A DNA stretch of 22,974 nt. Source: a virus. The stretch is from the IMG/VR virus record IMGVR_UViG_3300015371_000192, positions 1-22,974 of that record; one strand, 5' to 3'. The first letter of the stretch is position 1, and the number at the start of each line of letters is the position of its first letter. Below the pieces are notes generated by a model. The model was not told where the DNA came from. It did not search any database and saw only the letters and a list, made by a program, of their open reading frames with translations. A program made the translations under genes and the position numbers. Positions 1 through 8,429 of the stretch are shown in pieces.

Positions 1-1921
1 CCTGTGCGCGGAGGTCGTCGAGCTCCTCGATCGCCTTCGTGATCTGGCGCATGTTCGGGTCTGTGGAGGCGAGCGCGATCCGGGCGATCTCCTGCTCGGC
101 CCGCTCGCGGGTGTGCCGGCGGGCCTGCTCCCCGGAGCGCTCCCTGACGAGACCCAGATCCTCTACCGGGGTGCCGGTGCCGATTGCGTGGGTTCGGGCA
201 CGATCGGCATCCGACATCTCCCGGCGCGGACGCTGGTCATGGCTGGCCCGGGTGGCGGTACCTTCCTCCCGCATGACTCGGGTGAGCTGACTGACGAAGG
301 GCTCGAGGAACCCTTCGAGCTGCCCAATCCGTGCGTCCACATCTTCTCTCGTGCGACCGCCTGGAGCGTCGGGGGTGTCGTCGCCGAAGCGCTGCTCCTC
401 CCACCACCTGTAGGCGGAAGCGTCCATGACGTCCATCGTCGCCTCGAGCAAAGGCTCGTTCCCCTTGAACTCCGGGAGCGCTGCGAGCTCACGCTTGAGC
501 GCCTCCCGGGTGGGGCTGTTGATGTCGGGGAGCTGGAAGATCTGCTTCATCGGCAGGTTCAGCTTCGCCGCGGCCGTCTCCGGGGTCAGCATCCCGTACT
601 TGATGAAGATGTCCTGGACTGCCTCGGTGATCTCGCGGCCCTGGTCGACGAGACGGAAGAGCTTCTGGTCGCCCTTCTCGATCGCCTTGATTGCGCCGCG
701 GAGCTGGACGCGCATCAGCCGGTTCGAGCGTCCGCCCCAGCGGTCGCGTGCCGCGATCTCGTCCTGGATCGAATGGATCGCCTGCACGGGGGAGCCGCCG
801 AAGCGGGCGAGGCGGTCGTAGGCGATCCGGCGGAACGGCCGGCGCATGACCGGGCGGGCTGCCGCCGCGAACTCGACCAGCGGCGCCATCATCCGCATCT
901 TCTCTTTCTCGTCGTCGATCGCGAGCTGCTTCTTCGCTCGCTTGTTGACGCCGACGAGAGGCGTGTCCGCGGGCAGGTTCTCTTCGGCCTGGCGGGCGAC
1001 CCATCCCTGGAGCATCTGGGTCAGCGGTGCTCCCGACTGCTGCCGGCGCACCGGCCCGGACTCGGTCAGCGTGTAGCCGACCGGAACCTCTTGGGCGCGG
1101 CCGGCCAGACGACTGGCGGTGTGGCCGAGCTGGCGGGGGAGGCTCGCGAGCCCCCAGAGCGAGAGCGCGTACCAGGCGGGATCCTCGTAGACCTTCTTGC
1201 CGATGTCCTTCGTGTTCAGGTGGTACTTCGCGTCCTGCCAGGCGAGCTTCGCGAACTCCTTCGGGTGCGAGACGCCGAGCATGATCCCGGGGATGAAGCC
1301 GACCGCGGAGTTGGTGATCCCCTCGCTCAGGTTGCCGGTGAACTCGGCCGTCTGGCCGATCAGCTCCGGGCCGGGACCTGCCGTCTGTGGCGGCTGCCGC
1401 AGGTTCGTCAGTCCGCCCGGGCGCTGAACGGCGGTGCCGCCGGTGATCCCTGCCTCGCCGATCTCGCCGATCCGCTTCGAGATCCGTCCGCCCTGCCCCA
1501 TCAGGTAGTTGGCCGGCCGGTCGAGCCCGTGAACGGTGTCCTGGATCAGCGTCCCCTTGCGGGCGAGACGCTCGGCGGTGCGCTGTTGCGGGCTAAGAAT
1601 CTGCGGGGCTCCGCTGACGTCGGTCGGCTGCTGCTTCTTCAGCTCGACGCGGGCGGGGCGGGCGAGCGCGAGCTTGAAGACCTGGTCGAGATCCTCGGGC
1701 GCCGGCCGCTTCGCCCACTTTTCACGGACAGGCTCAGGCCGCCCCCCTGCCGCGAGGGCAGGAGGGATAAAGACGGAGCGGGGGGCGGCGTCGATCGTGG
1801 CGGCGCGAGCAGCGGAACGCTTCTCCGCTTCCGCCATGACATGGCTGACCGTGCGCGTGTCGCGCGGTCCGGGACGCTTCTTCTTCTGGGGGCGGGAGCC
1901 GGTTCCCGGATCGAGGGCCAT
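1..1921 (-). CDS. Large virion-type protein, C-terminus cut by window edge
   Basis: The minus frame starting at the ATG whose first base is 1921 stays open for 640 codons to base 1 with no stop, so the gene continues out of the window. Its ATG overlaps the stop of the preceding gene as TGATG, a translational-coupling junction. The N-terminus is basic (QKKKRPGPRD). Residues around 190-275 hold Gly/Ile-rich stretches and a segment ending in WYALSLWGLASLPRQL that could be membrane-active or amphipathic. The rest is charged and helical, with one Trp pair in YRWWEEQRFGDD. I do not recognise a catalytic motif. Size, position after the tail genes and the helical composition fit an internal or ejection protein of a short-tailed phage; a polyvalent protein carrying an enzyme beyond the edge is the alternative. 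The frame is certain; the function is inference. Confidence 0.8.
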   Translation of the reverse strand, partial: MALDPGTGSRPQKKKRPGPRDTRTVSHVMAEAEKRSAARAATIDAAPRSVFIPPALAAGGRPEPVREKWAKRPAPEDLDQVFKLALARPARVELKKQQPTDVSGAPQILSPQQRTAERLARKGTLIQDTVHGLDRPANYLMGQGGRISKRIGEIGEAGITGGTAVQRPGGLTNLRQPPQTAGPGPELIGQTAEFTGNLSEGITNSAVGFIPGIMLGVSHPKEFAKLAWQDAKYHLNTKDIGKKVYEDPAWYALSLWGLASLPRQLGHTASRLAGRAQEVPVGYTLTESGPVRRQQSGAPLTQMLQGWVARQAEENLPADTPLVGVNKRAKKQLAIDDEKEKMRMMAPLVEFAAAARPVMRRPFRRIAYDRLARFGGSPVQAIHSIQDEIAARDRWGGRSNRLMRVQLRGAIKAIEKGDQKLFRLVDQGREITEAVQDIFIKYGMLTPETAAAKLNLPMKQIFQLPDINSPTREALKRELAALPEFKGNEPLLEATMDVMDASAYRWWEEQRFGDDTPDAPGGRTREDVDARIGQLEGFLEPFVSQLTRVMREEGTATRASHDQRPRREMSDADRARTHAIGTGTPVEDLGLVRERSGEQARRHTRERAEQEIARIALASTDPNMRQITKAIEELDDLRAQ

Positions 1922-3360
1922 CAGCCGCCCAACGGTTTCGCGTCTGCGGCCCGGTTCCGCTTCGGCTTCGGCTTACCCTTCGGCGGGTTGATGTGGGCGG
2001 CGGCGAGGATCCGAGCCGCCATCTCGTTCACCTGCTTCTTCGTCCAACCGAAGCGATCGAGGCGGGCGTGCAGGGTGCCGCGGATGTAGTCGCGGGCGAC
2101 GGTGTAGTTGACCTTCTTCTGCTGCTCCTCCGTCACCTTCTTCGTGACGATGTTCGGGTCCTGGATGTTCGTGGTCGTGCCGCCGTTCTTCGTCCGGTAG
2201 ACGGGCACCTGCTTGCCGGTGCCGAACGGATCCAGGGTGGTACCGATCTTCACCGGGACGGGGGTGAGCACGACGGTCTCCATCCCCTTCGCCTGGTTGG
2301 AGAGCCAGGTGGTCATGTCGACGATCGCGTCCGCGGTCTCGTCGTTCCGCTTCTGAACTGCCGCCTGCCGTGCTTCGGCCTTGCGCTCGGTCACGGTCTT
2401 CGCGTTCGAGGGCGCCTTCGACTTGACGACCTTGCCGTTCTTCCACTCGTAACCCGGGGGGATCAGCGTCTGACCATCGGGGGAGACGGTGTAGCCAGGC
2501 ATGGGGTTGCCGTTGACGTCGAGCCCGGAGGTCTCGTTCGCCTTTATCCCGTACTGCTTCTCGTACAGGGTCTGAGCTCGAGCGTTGATCTGGTTGTCGG
2601 CGAAGGTGTCGTAGCGCTGGAGCGCGTTGTCGGCGAGGGAGTCCTGGTAGCCGCGGCCGGACTCGAGCAGCGACTGGTAGATCTCGGGCTGCTTCGCCCG
2701 TAGGAGGGCGATGTCGTCGCGGTATTTCTGCTGCGCGGCAGTTGTGTCGGCTCGGGCCTGGATACGCGCGGAGGCGGGCAGGAACGCAGCCGCAGCGGCC
2801 ATTGCCGTGCCGGTGGTACCCATCGTCTGGGCGGGGAGAGATCCGCCGGTCCCGTAGATCACGTCGCCGACCGCTGCGTTCGGGCTGGCGCCGAGCGCCG
2901 GCAGGCCGAGCTGCGCGAGCGTCCCGGCCTGCGCAGCATCGCCGGCGTTCAGCACCCCCTGCACGGCCTGCGAATACCCGCCAGCGAGATCTCTTTGTGC
3001 GGACGCATTGTTGCTATAGAGGCCGGCGATCTGGCCGCTGATCGGTTCGAGCGAACGCGCGAGCCCTTCCCCTGCCGCCGCGTACTGCGGGCCGAGCCGG
3101 TCGCTCTGCGCCTGGATCGGCGCGACCGTCGCATCGAGGATCTTCTGCGCCTCCGCTCGCGACTGCGCGATCACTTCGGCCGGCGACAGGTAGCCGGCGT
3201 ATGGCTTCGGCTTCGCTTTCGCCTTCGGCTTCGGGGCGCCCGCCGGCGCCTGCCCTGCCGGCGTCTTCCGCGGCTTCGTCTTCCCTCGAGCCTGGATCGC
3301 TCGCGCCACCTTCGGGGTCGAGCCGCCAGGCACATACGCCTTCGGGTTGTAGTAGGCCAT
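1921..3360 (-). CDS. Virion-associated helical protein, 479 aa
   Basis: The ATG at 3360 directly follows the TAA of the upstream gene, and the stop overlaps the next ATG (TGATG), so it is fully embedded in the virion operon. The first 55 residues are rich in Lys, Pro and Ala (for example KPKAKAKPKPYAGYLSPAEV), a flexible basic linker. Residues about 60-290 are Ala/Gln-rich and predicted helical with heptad-like stretches. Residues about 285-330 contain a Gly/Pro-rich turn region (NGNPMPGYTVSPDGQTLIPP). The C-terminus is again basic (KGKPKPKRNRAADAKP). No enzyme motif is visible. By position next to the giant protein it is likely an internal core or DNA-ejection protein of a podovirus-like particle. 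This is inferred from context and composition only. Confidence 0.8.
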   Translation of the reverse strand: MAYYNPKAYVPGGSTPKVARAIQARGKTKPRKTPAGQAPAGAPKPKAKAKPKPYAGYLSPAEVIAQSRAEAQKILDATVAPIQAQSDRLGPQYAAAGEGLARSLEPISGQIAGLYSNNASAQRDLAGGYSQAVQGVLNAGDAAQAGTLAQLGLPALGASPNAAVGDVIYGTGGSLPAQTMGTTGTAMAAAAAFLPASARIQARADTTAAQQKYRDDIALLRAKQPEIYQSLLESGRGYQDSLADNALQRYDTFADNQINARAQTLYEKQYGIKANETSGLDVNGNPMPGYTVSPDGQTLIPPGYEWKNGKVVKSKAPSNAKTVTERKAEARQAAVQKRNDETADAIVDMTTWLSNQAKGMETVVLTPVPVKIGTTLDPFGTGKQVPVYRTKNGGTTTNIQDPNIVTKKVTEEQQKKVNYTVARDYIRGTLHARLDRFGWTKKQVNEMAARILAAAHINPPKGKPKPKRNRAADAKPLGG

Positions 3361-4077
3361 TTAGACCGGCACCCGTCTGCCGCCCGGGAGCGGGTTCTGA
3401 GTGATCACCGGCGAGTAGGGGAGAGCGTTCCATGCCGCTCCGAGCTCGGCCGGCTGCTGCCCGGGGGCGATCGGGAGCGGCGCGTCCTTGACGTTGCCGT
3501 AGGCGTCCTGCTCGAGCGTGCGCCACTGTTGGGCGCGGGCGTTGAAGTCATTCGTGTAGTCGTCGTAGACGCCGCGGTTCGCGCCGAGCAGCTTGCCGGT
3601 TGCGTCGGCGAGGTTCTGCCGGTGCAGCAAGCCCTGCTCCTGTTGCTGGTAGCCGAGCTCGCCGGAACGGAGCATCCCTCGAGCGGCGAGCGCCCGCTTG
3701 CTTCTCCGCGCCGCGTCCGCATATGCCTTCTGCAAGCGGGCGAACGTGGAAACCCCGGAGGCGGTGTTGGCGGCGGCGAGCTGACGGGTCTCGTCGTTCA
3801 CCCACCCGTACTTGTCCTGGAAGCCCTCCGGGATGATCCCGAAGTCGATCAACTGCTGCCGGATCCGTTCGGCCGCGCTGGCGCCCGAGGCTTCGCCTTG
3901 AGCCCGAAGGTCGGCGCTGCCCTGCACGTAGGGGGCGGTGCCGTGCGCGAGGTTCGTGTAGTACGCGGACTGGTCGGCCGGTGTCATCCCTGCGCCGGGG
4001 GCGCCGGCGTTCGGGTCCATCCCGAGCGCACGCCGGATCATCGCCTGGTATGCAGGATCGTTGAAGTCGATCGGCAT
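3361..4077 (-). CDS. Virion-associated protein, 238 aa, probable internal protein
   Basis: The frame is open up to 4143, but the ATG at 4077 is preferred: AGGAG lies about 5 bases before it, and it starts just after the stop of the tail protein gene at 4085. The product begins MPIDFNDPAYQAMIRRALGM, with a Gly/Pro-rich stretch, then long helices. The segment SKRALAARGMLRSGELGYQQ (about residues 125-144) resembles a short motif that recurs in proteins next to internal virion proteins of short-tailed actinophages; that comparison is from memory. It is followed by Gln-rich helix. TAA at 3361-3363 directly abuts the next ATG. No enzymatic signature is visible. Likely a virion internal or tail-associated component; exact role unknown. 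Confidence 0.78.
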   Translation of the reverse strand: MPIDFNDPAYQAMIRRALGMDPNAGAPGAGMTPADQSAYYTNLAHGTAPYVQGSADLRAQGEASGASAAERIRQQLIDFGIIPEGFQDKYGWVNDETRQLAAANTASGVSTFARLQKAYADAARRSKRALAARGMLRSGELGYQQQEQGLLHRQNLADATGKLLGANRGVYDDYTNDFNARAQQWRTLEQDAYGNVKDAPLPIAPGQQPAELGAAWNALPYSPVITQNPLPGGRRVPV

Positions 4078-4084
4078 GGGGCTC

Positions 4085-5017
4085 CTAGAGGTAGGCGCAG
4101 ATGGCGCGGATGACGGTGGTGCCGATGTCGCCCCTCTGTCCAATGGTCGAGCCGCCGTTGCTCGTCTTGGAGTTGAGGAAATACGACTGCTTGGTGGTCA
4201 GAACGAGCGTCCTGCGTCGGATGTGATTCTCGTACTGCTGGTCGAGAACGCCTGCCCCGCCCCCGTTGATCTGGGAGAGGCACGTCATGGAGATGTCGGA
4301 CTCGGTGTTATTCGCGGTCGAAAGAGTGGTGTATTTGCTCGGGTTCACATCGTCGTCGGTGTCGATGTAGGAGCAGGCTTCGTAGTAGAGCTCCCACACC
4401 CCGATCGGGACCGACAGAGACCGCGAGCCAAGGTTGTACCAGGTGCCTGCAACCGTGGCACCTTGGTTGTCATGCGCCGTCGAGGTCGTCTCGGCCGTCC
4501 ATTTCGTGGGGTCGAGGTTGAAGCCGAAGGGCGCCTTCTCACGGGACATGTACGGGAGGGTGATCGCGGCGTTCGCGAGCGTGTAGTCGGTGCCGCCGTA
4601 GATCGTGACCGTCGTGTTCGGCGCCGAGTAGGAGACCTTCGTGACGATGAAGTATTTCGCTGTCGTCTGGGTCAACTTGATTCGTTGGCCGGCGGCGTAC
4701 TTCGTTGTCAGATCGGTAGCGACCGTGAACGTGAACGTGGGCGAGTCAGCGGAGGCGTATGTCCAGGTCTCGCCGGTGGCGGCGGTCCAACCGTCAGTCG
4801 ATGCGCTCGAGCCCGCCCCCGGTAGGTCGCCGGCGATCTCGACGAGGACAAAGTTCTTGATCCAGGACTTGAACTCCGGACTGAGCTCCGTGACGGAAGC
4901 GTTGTAGCGCAGCCATTGCGCCCGCTCTTTGTCGTCGAGCTTGCCGGGGAGGGACTCGGGCTTCTTCAGGTACTCGCTGGTCGTGTTGCCGAACTGGTCG
5001 GGCAGGAACTCGCTCAC
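4085..5017 (-). CDS. Tail fibre / receptor-binding-type protein, 310 aa
   Basis: It starts at an ATG overlapping the stop of the nozzle-like gene by four bases (ATGA). The N-terminal 55 residues include FKSWIKNFVLVEIAGDLPGA and look like an attachment region. Residues about 75-175 form a beta-rich module with TWTYASADSPTFTFTV, AKYFIVTKVSYSAPNTTVTI and YGGTDYTLANAAITLPYMS. I recognise this string as a module that recurs in tail fibre or tail tip proteins of many unrelated tailed phages. It is followed by FGFNLDPTKWT and a Ser/Thr-rich beta domain of about 130 residues, probably the adhesin head. The location directly after the nozzle supports a tail-tip or fibre role in binding the host surface. 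The receptor cannot be predicted. Confidence 0.75.
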   Translation of the reverse strand: MSEFLPDQFGNTTSEYLKKPESLPGKLDDKERAQWLRYNASVTELSPEFKSWIKNFVLVEIAGDLPGAGSSASTDGWTAATGETWTYASADSPTFTFTVATDLTTKYAAGQRIKLTQTTAKYFIVTKVSYSAPNTTVTIYGGTDYTLANAAITLPYMSREKAPFGFNLDPTKWTAETTSTAHDNQGATVAGTWYNLGSRSLSVPIGVWELYYEACSYIDTDDDVNPSKYTTLSTANNTESDISMTCLSQINGGGAGVLDQQYENHIRRRTLVLTTKQSYFLNSKTSNGGSTIGQRGDIGTTVIRAICAYL

Positions 5018-6471
5018 CGCGCAAGCCTCGAGCGCTCGCGGGCGTGAACGTCAGCCTCGATCCCGTAGAGGCGGGCATCGCCGGCGGCGAGCTGGGTCAG
5101 CTTGAAGCCGATCCCTTCCTGCACGAAGCCGAGCTGGAAGCGGGAGCGCTGGTACCCGGAGTGTTCGGCCAGAGTGCCGTAGACCCCGGAGTAGGAGGTC
5201 TCGGCGGGGGAGCTGATCGTTCTGACCGCGATCGTCGGGTTGTCGGTCGCCCAGTCGAAGAGCTCGTAGCCGACGTAACCCTTCTTCCAAGTCTTCTGCC
5301 CCGGTTCGCCCTCGTAGTAGGCGGTCTCGAGCACCGGCAGAACGGCGGTGCCGTCGCCGTCGTTCTTGACGGCTGACGCCGGCGTGAAGATCGAGGAGAG
5401 CTTGCCGACCTTGCCTTCCTGGGAGCGGCCGATGTAGAGCTCGTCGAAGCTCGTGACGGAGCTCCAGAGCACCTTCGCGTCGACGTTCGAGATCCGTGAC
5501 CAGGTGTAGTCGCGCAGGTTGCACATGAAGCCGTCGTTGGCGGAGCCGTCGTCGTCGACGATCACGAAGAGGGTGTTGTTGAGCACGCCTGTCGCGAACG
5601 TCCAATCGGATTGCAGGCTGAGAAGGAGGTCAGTCCAGTAGGAGCTCATGTCGCCGCGGCGGGTCAGGTCTTCGATCGAGACGCCGTCCGAGCGGAACAC
5701 TCCTTCGGTCGAGCACCAGTAGACCCAGTCGGCGTAGGTGCAGATAGAGCGGGCGTCGACGAGCCCGACCTGGAAGGCGGGGTCGTCCTTCTCGAGGTCG
5801 CCGTCCGGCGGGGGAATGGATCCGCGGAGGCGGGAGACGGCGTCGTCGTGGAAGACGAGCACGGAGTTGCGGAGGGCGGCGAGCCCGCGGATCGGGCGGG
5901 AGAAGTCGATGATCGAAAGGGTGGTGTCCCATGTCGCGTTCGGGTCCCCCGGCTCGGAGAAGAAGAGCCGGCGCGGGTTCGCGGTCGTGTTCGCGAGCAG
6001 CGTGTAGTCCTTCCAGACGGTCGCGTACTGGCCCGCTGGAGGGGTGCCGCCGAGCGCGGCGATGGCGGTGTTGTTGTAGCGCTTCGGGGCGGTCGATCCG
6101 TCGCCGGAAGGGAAGATGACGTAGTCGGCGTGGAAGACCGGGTTCTGGAGCGGTAGCCCGGAGGCGTAGGCGACACCGATCCCGGTGACGGTGCCGGCGT
6201 CCGTGAAGCTGTAGAGGTTGCCGCCGTCGTCGACGGCCAGGTTCTTCTTCGTCGAGAAGGGGGCGTAGATGCCGGCGTGGATCTTGTCCGCTGACGACGT
6301 GACCGCATGGATGTCTGCGAGCGCTGACCAGCCGCCGCGTCCGCGCAGGGGCGCGTCGTCTCGAGGGAGCCAGTCGACCATGTTCCAGACGGCGCCTTGA
6401 GGGAGCTGGTTGCGTGGGAAGTCCCGCGCCATCCGAAGGAAGTCGCGCTGGAGAACCGAGGGGTTCGCCAT
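5014..6471 (-). CDS. Tail nozzle-like protein (beta-propeller type), 485 aa
   Basis: The ATG at 6471 overlaps the TAA of the adaptor gene (TAATG), and the end overlaps the fibre gene by four bases. The product is beta-rich with repeated blade-like segments, for example LRGRGGWSALADI, NLYSFTDAGTVTGIG, LVFHDDAVSRLRG, DWVYWCSTEGVFRSDGVS and ELYIGRSQEGKVGKL. This pattern and the length fit the propeller-type nozzle proteins that close the short tail of T7/P22/SU10-like phages. The place immediately after a head-tail adaptor is the expected one. The C-terminal region contains YYEGEPGQKTWKKGYVG, seen in this class as far as I recall. There is no signal peptide or transmembrane segment. Alternative: another tail-hub protein with a propeller fold. 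Confidence 0.7.
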   Translation of the reverse strand: MANPSVLQRDFLRMARDFPRNQLPQGAVWNMVDWLPRDDAPLRGRGGWSALADIHAVTSSADKIHAGIYAPFSTKKNLAVDDGGNLYSFTDAGTVTGIGVAYASGLPLQNPVFHADYVIFPSGDGSTAPKRYNNTAIAALGGTPPAGQYATVWKDYTLLANTTANPRRLFFSEPGDPNATWDTTLSIIDFSRPIRGLAALRNSVLVFHDDAVSRLRGSIPPPDGDLEKDDPAFQVGLVDARSICTYADWVYWCSTEGVFRSDGVSIEDLTRRGDMSSYWTDLLLSLQSDWTFATGVLNNTLFVIVDDDGSANDGFMCNLRDYTWSRISNVDAKVLWSSVTSFDELYIGRSQEGKVGKLSSIFTPASAVKNDGDGTAVLPVLETAYYEGEPGQKTWKKGYVGYELFDWATDNPTIAVRTISSPAETSYSGVYGTLAEHSGYQRSRFQLGFVQEGIGFKLTQLAAGDARLYGIEADVHARERSRLAR

Positions 6472-7157
6472 TACGGGTAGATGTCGTTCCGGGTGCGGAG
6501 GAGGGTGGAGCGTCCGCCGATCCGGGCGCGAGGCATCTTCGAGCCGCCCTTGCGGTTCACCGCCGGCCGGATGATCCGGGCGAGAAACTGCTCGTACTGC
6601 TGCTCGTAGCTCTGGCCCATCTTTGAGCTCTCGTCGTCGTCGAAGCTGGCGCCCTTCGCGAAGGCGTAAAGCTCGAGCGCCCGGTGGAACTCGGTCGGGA
6701 TCAGCCCGTAGGTGGACGTGGCGGGATCGTTCGCGCCGGTCGTCATCTCCGTGGGCTTGGGGACGATGTAGACGGTCAGCGTCTCGGCCGCTGACGGGGT
6801 TGGGTACATCATCAGGAGGTTGGAGCCGAGCACGGCGTAGGCGCGGGTGGCGCCGGTGAGTCCGATGTTGCGCCGGCGCAGCTCGAAGATGTCTTCGGGC
6901 GTCATGTATTCAAAGCGGTTGCCGGTCGTCGGCCCGTTGATGTCGATGATCGCGAGCGTTGTGGCGGGGAGCTGGTAGTCGGTTGTGCCGGCCACGAGCG
7001 CCTGCGTTGTCGACGTGACGTAACAATGCGTCCGCAGCAACACGTCACGAACTGCCTGGTTCAGCCACTGGTCAATCAGGAGCTGATCGGCGCCGGCGGC
7101 AGTGTTGTCGAGACCGAGCTCGGATGCCACCGATGTACGGAGAGCGGAAAAGATCAA
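6471..7157 (-). CDS. Head-tail adaptor (SU10 adaptor-like), 228 aa
   Basis: The start is a TTG at 7157, with AAGGGG some ten bases upstream; no better start fits the family-like N-terminus. The key segment is DQWLNQAVRDVLLRTHCYV (about residues 29-47), followed by a beta region, then EYMTPEDIFELRRRNIG and LLMMYPTPSAAETLTVYIVP. The C-terminal helices carry LIPTEFHRALELYAFAKGAS and a basic tail (KGGSKMPRARIGG). This layout matches the SU10-type adaptor family that joins the portal to a short tail, as I know it. It sits between a fibre-type gene and the nozzle-like gene and ends in a TAATG overlap with the latter. Length is normal for the family. Confidence 0.7.
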   Translation of the reverse strand: MIFSALRTSVASELGLDNTAAGADQLLIDQWLNQAVRDVLLRTHCYVTSTTQALVAGTTDYQLPATTLAIIDINGPTTGNRFEYMTPEDIFELRRRNIGLTGATRAYAVLGSNLLMMYPTPSAAETLTVYIVPKPTEMTTGANDPATSTYGLIPTEFHRALELYAFAKGASFDDDESSKMGQSYEQQYEQFLARIIRPAVNRKGGSKMPRARIGGRSTLLRTRNDIYP

Positions 7158-7178
7158 GAGGAGCCCCTTGCTCGAGGG

Positions 7179-8423
7179 TTACTGACCGACGCCCATCAGC
7201 GTTCGGAAGAGCCGTGCAACGGCGCCGCCGCCGGCGACGAAGGTGGCGACCAAAGTGGCGGTCGCGGACGCGGTCGCAGACAGCGTCTTCAGGACGACCT
7301 TCTGGATCGTGGCCGTCGAGGTCGCGCTCGCAGAGACCGTCTTCAGGACAACGCGGGACATGGTCGCGGTCGCGGTTGCGTTCGCCGTCAGCGCGACCAG
7401 CTTCACCTTCTGCGCGAGCAGCGAAGCGGTGGAGGTCGCCGTCGCGGTCAGGAGCTTCAGGACGGTGCGGGTCATCGTCGCCGTCGCGGTCGCAGAGGCG
7501 GTAAGAGCCTTCGCGACCGTTCTCGTCATCGTCGCCGTCGACGTGGCGGAAGCGGAGACGGTCTTCAGCACCGTCCGGGTCATCGTCGCCGTGGCCGTCG
7601 CCGTCGCGGTCAGCGTCAGCGTGACCGAGCGAAGGGTTGCGATCGTCGCGGTCGCCGTGGCCGAGCTCGAGAGCAGCTTCAGCACGGTCTTCTGGATCGA
7701 GCTCGTCGCCGTCGCGGTCGCGGTGAGCGCTTTCGCGACCGTCTTCTGGATCGTCGCGGTGGCGGTCGCGGTTGCGGTGACGCGCTTGGCGACGTTGACG
7801 GCGATCGTGGCGGTCGCGGTTGCGTTCGCGGTCAACGCCTGCGGGAACACGGTCGGCGCAACCACGCTGCCGGCGTCGGGAAGCGGGAACGGGAGGAAGA
7901 CGTTGCCGGGGCGGCGGAAGCGCTTCAGCGCGAACGGGAAAACGCGCCTGCCCGGACCGCTCTGGGGGGAGTCCTCGCCCCAGATGATCGCGTTGACAAC
8001 GCTCGGGCCGGCGGTTACGCCGTAGGGGTTCGGGAAGTCCTGGCTGGTCGGGTTCGTCTCGAAGTAGTTGCCGCCCGAGTCACCCTGGAAGTTGTAGGCG
8101 TCCCCGGCCGACCGGATCGCGAGCCAATACTTCGTGCCGCTGACGATGGCGACGCCGGGACTGATGATCGCCCCGAAGACTCCTGTCCCGGTCGGGGTGC
8201 CGATCGTGACGGTGCCGACGCCCAACCTCGCGGCAGGGGCGGAACCCGAATCGGCGTAGATGCCGAGCTTGTAGCTGCTGCCCGTGTTCGCGACCTTCGA
8301 CTGCGCGAAGATGACGGTGAGCGTGCCGGAAGCTACAGCCGTGAAATCCCACGCTGCCGTCGTGTCCGAGGAGGCGAAGTCGGCAGTCGTGCTCGCCGTA
8401 GTGCGGCCGAGAAGAACGGCCAT
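7179..8423 (-). CDS. Fibre-like protein with beta-sandwich head and 18-residue repeats, 414 aa
   Basis: ATG at 8423, six bases after the preceding stop. Residues 1-150 look like a beta-sandwich resembling carbohydrate-binding domains of phage and actinobacterial surface proteins (SSYKLGIYADSGSAPAARLG, SGTKYWLAIRSAGDAYNF). Residues 155-185 are a basic/Pro linker. Residues 196-394 are about eleven tandem copies of an 18-residue unit with core ATATAT followed by [MIL]x[RK]xVxK. The extreme C-terminus is short (GGGAVARLFRTLMGVGQ). Alternating small and Thr residues with a periodic basic/hydrophobic turn suggest a beta-helical or fibrous trimer stalk. It lies among the virion genes just before the adaptor. 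Most likely a head fibre, decoration or tail fibre; binding to sugars is inference. Confidence 0.75.
   Translation of the reverse strand: MAVLLGRTTASTTADFASSDTTAAWDFTAVASGTLTVIFAQSKVANTGSSYKLGIYADSGSAPAARLGVGTVTIGTPTGTGVFGAIISPGVAIVSGTKYWLAIRSAGDAYNFQGDSGGNYFETNPTSQDFPNPYGVTAGPSVVNAIIWGEDSPQSGPGRRVFPFALKRFRRPGNVFLPFPLPDAGSVVAPTVFPQALTANATATATIAVNVAKRVTATATATATIQKTVAKALTATATATSSIQKTVLKLLSSSATATATIATLRSVTLTLTATATATATMTRTVLKTVSASATSTATMTRTVAKALTASATATATMTRTVLKLLTATATSTASLLAQKVKLVALTANATATATMSRVVLKTVSASATSTATIQKVVLKTLSATASATATLVATFVAGGGAVARLFRTLMGVGQ
7242..7838 (-). repeat. Eleven tandem, degenerate ~54-bp coding repeats (18 aa units)
   Basis: Within the fibre-like gene, residues 196-394, units such as LTASATATATMTRTVLK, VSASATSTATMTRTVAK and LTATATATATIQKTVAK follow one another with a period of about 18 residues. 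Two units are one or two residues longer (IATLRSVTLT region and LLAQKVKLVA region). At DNA level the plus strand shows many gtcgccgtcgcggtcgcggt-like tracts. Copies are diverged rather than identical. A mirror of the repeat appears as a long Val/Ala-rich frame on the other strand, which is not a gene. Confidence 0.9.
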
Positions 8424-8429
8424 CGCCGG

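Noticed and set aside
113-2089. 658-codon plus-strand open frame
   Set aside because: It is antisense to the open and operon-coupled minus frame, and its product is Arg/Leu/Gly/Glu-rich without domains, as expected for a shadow in GC-rich DNA.
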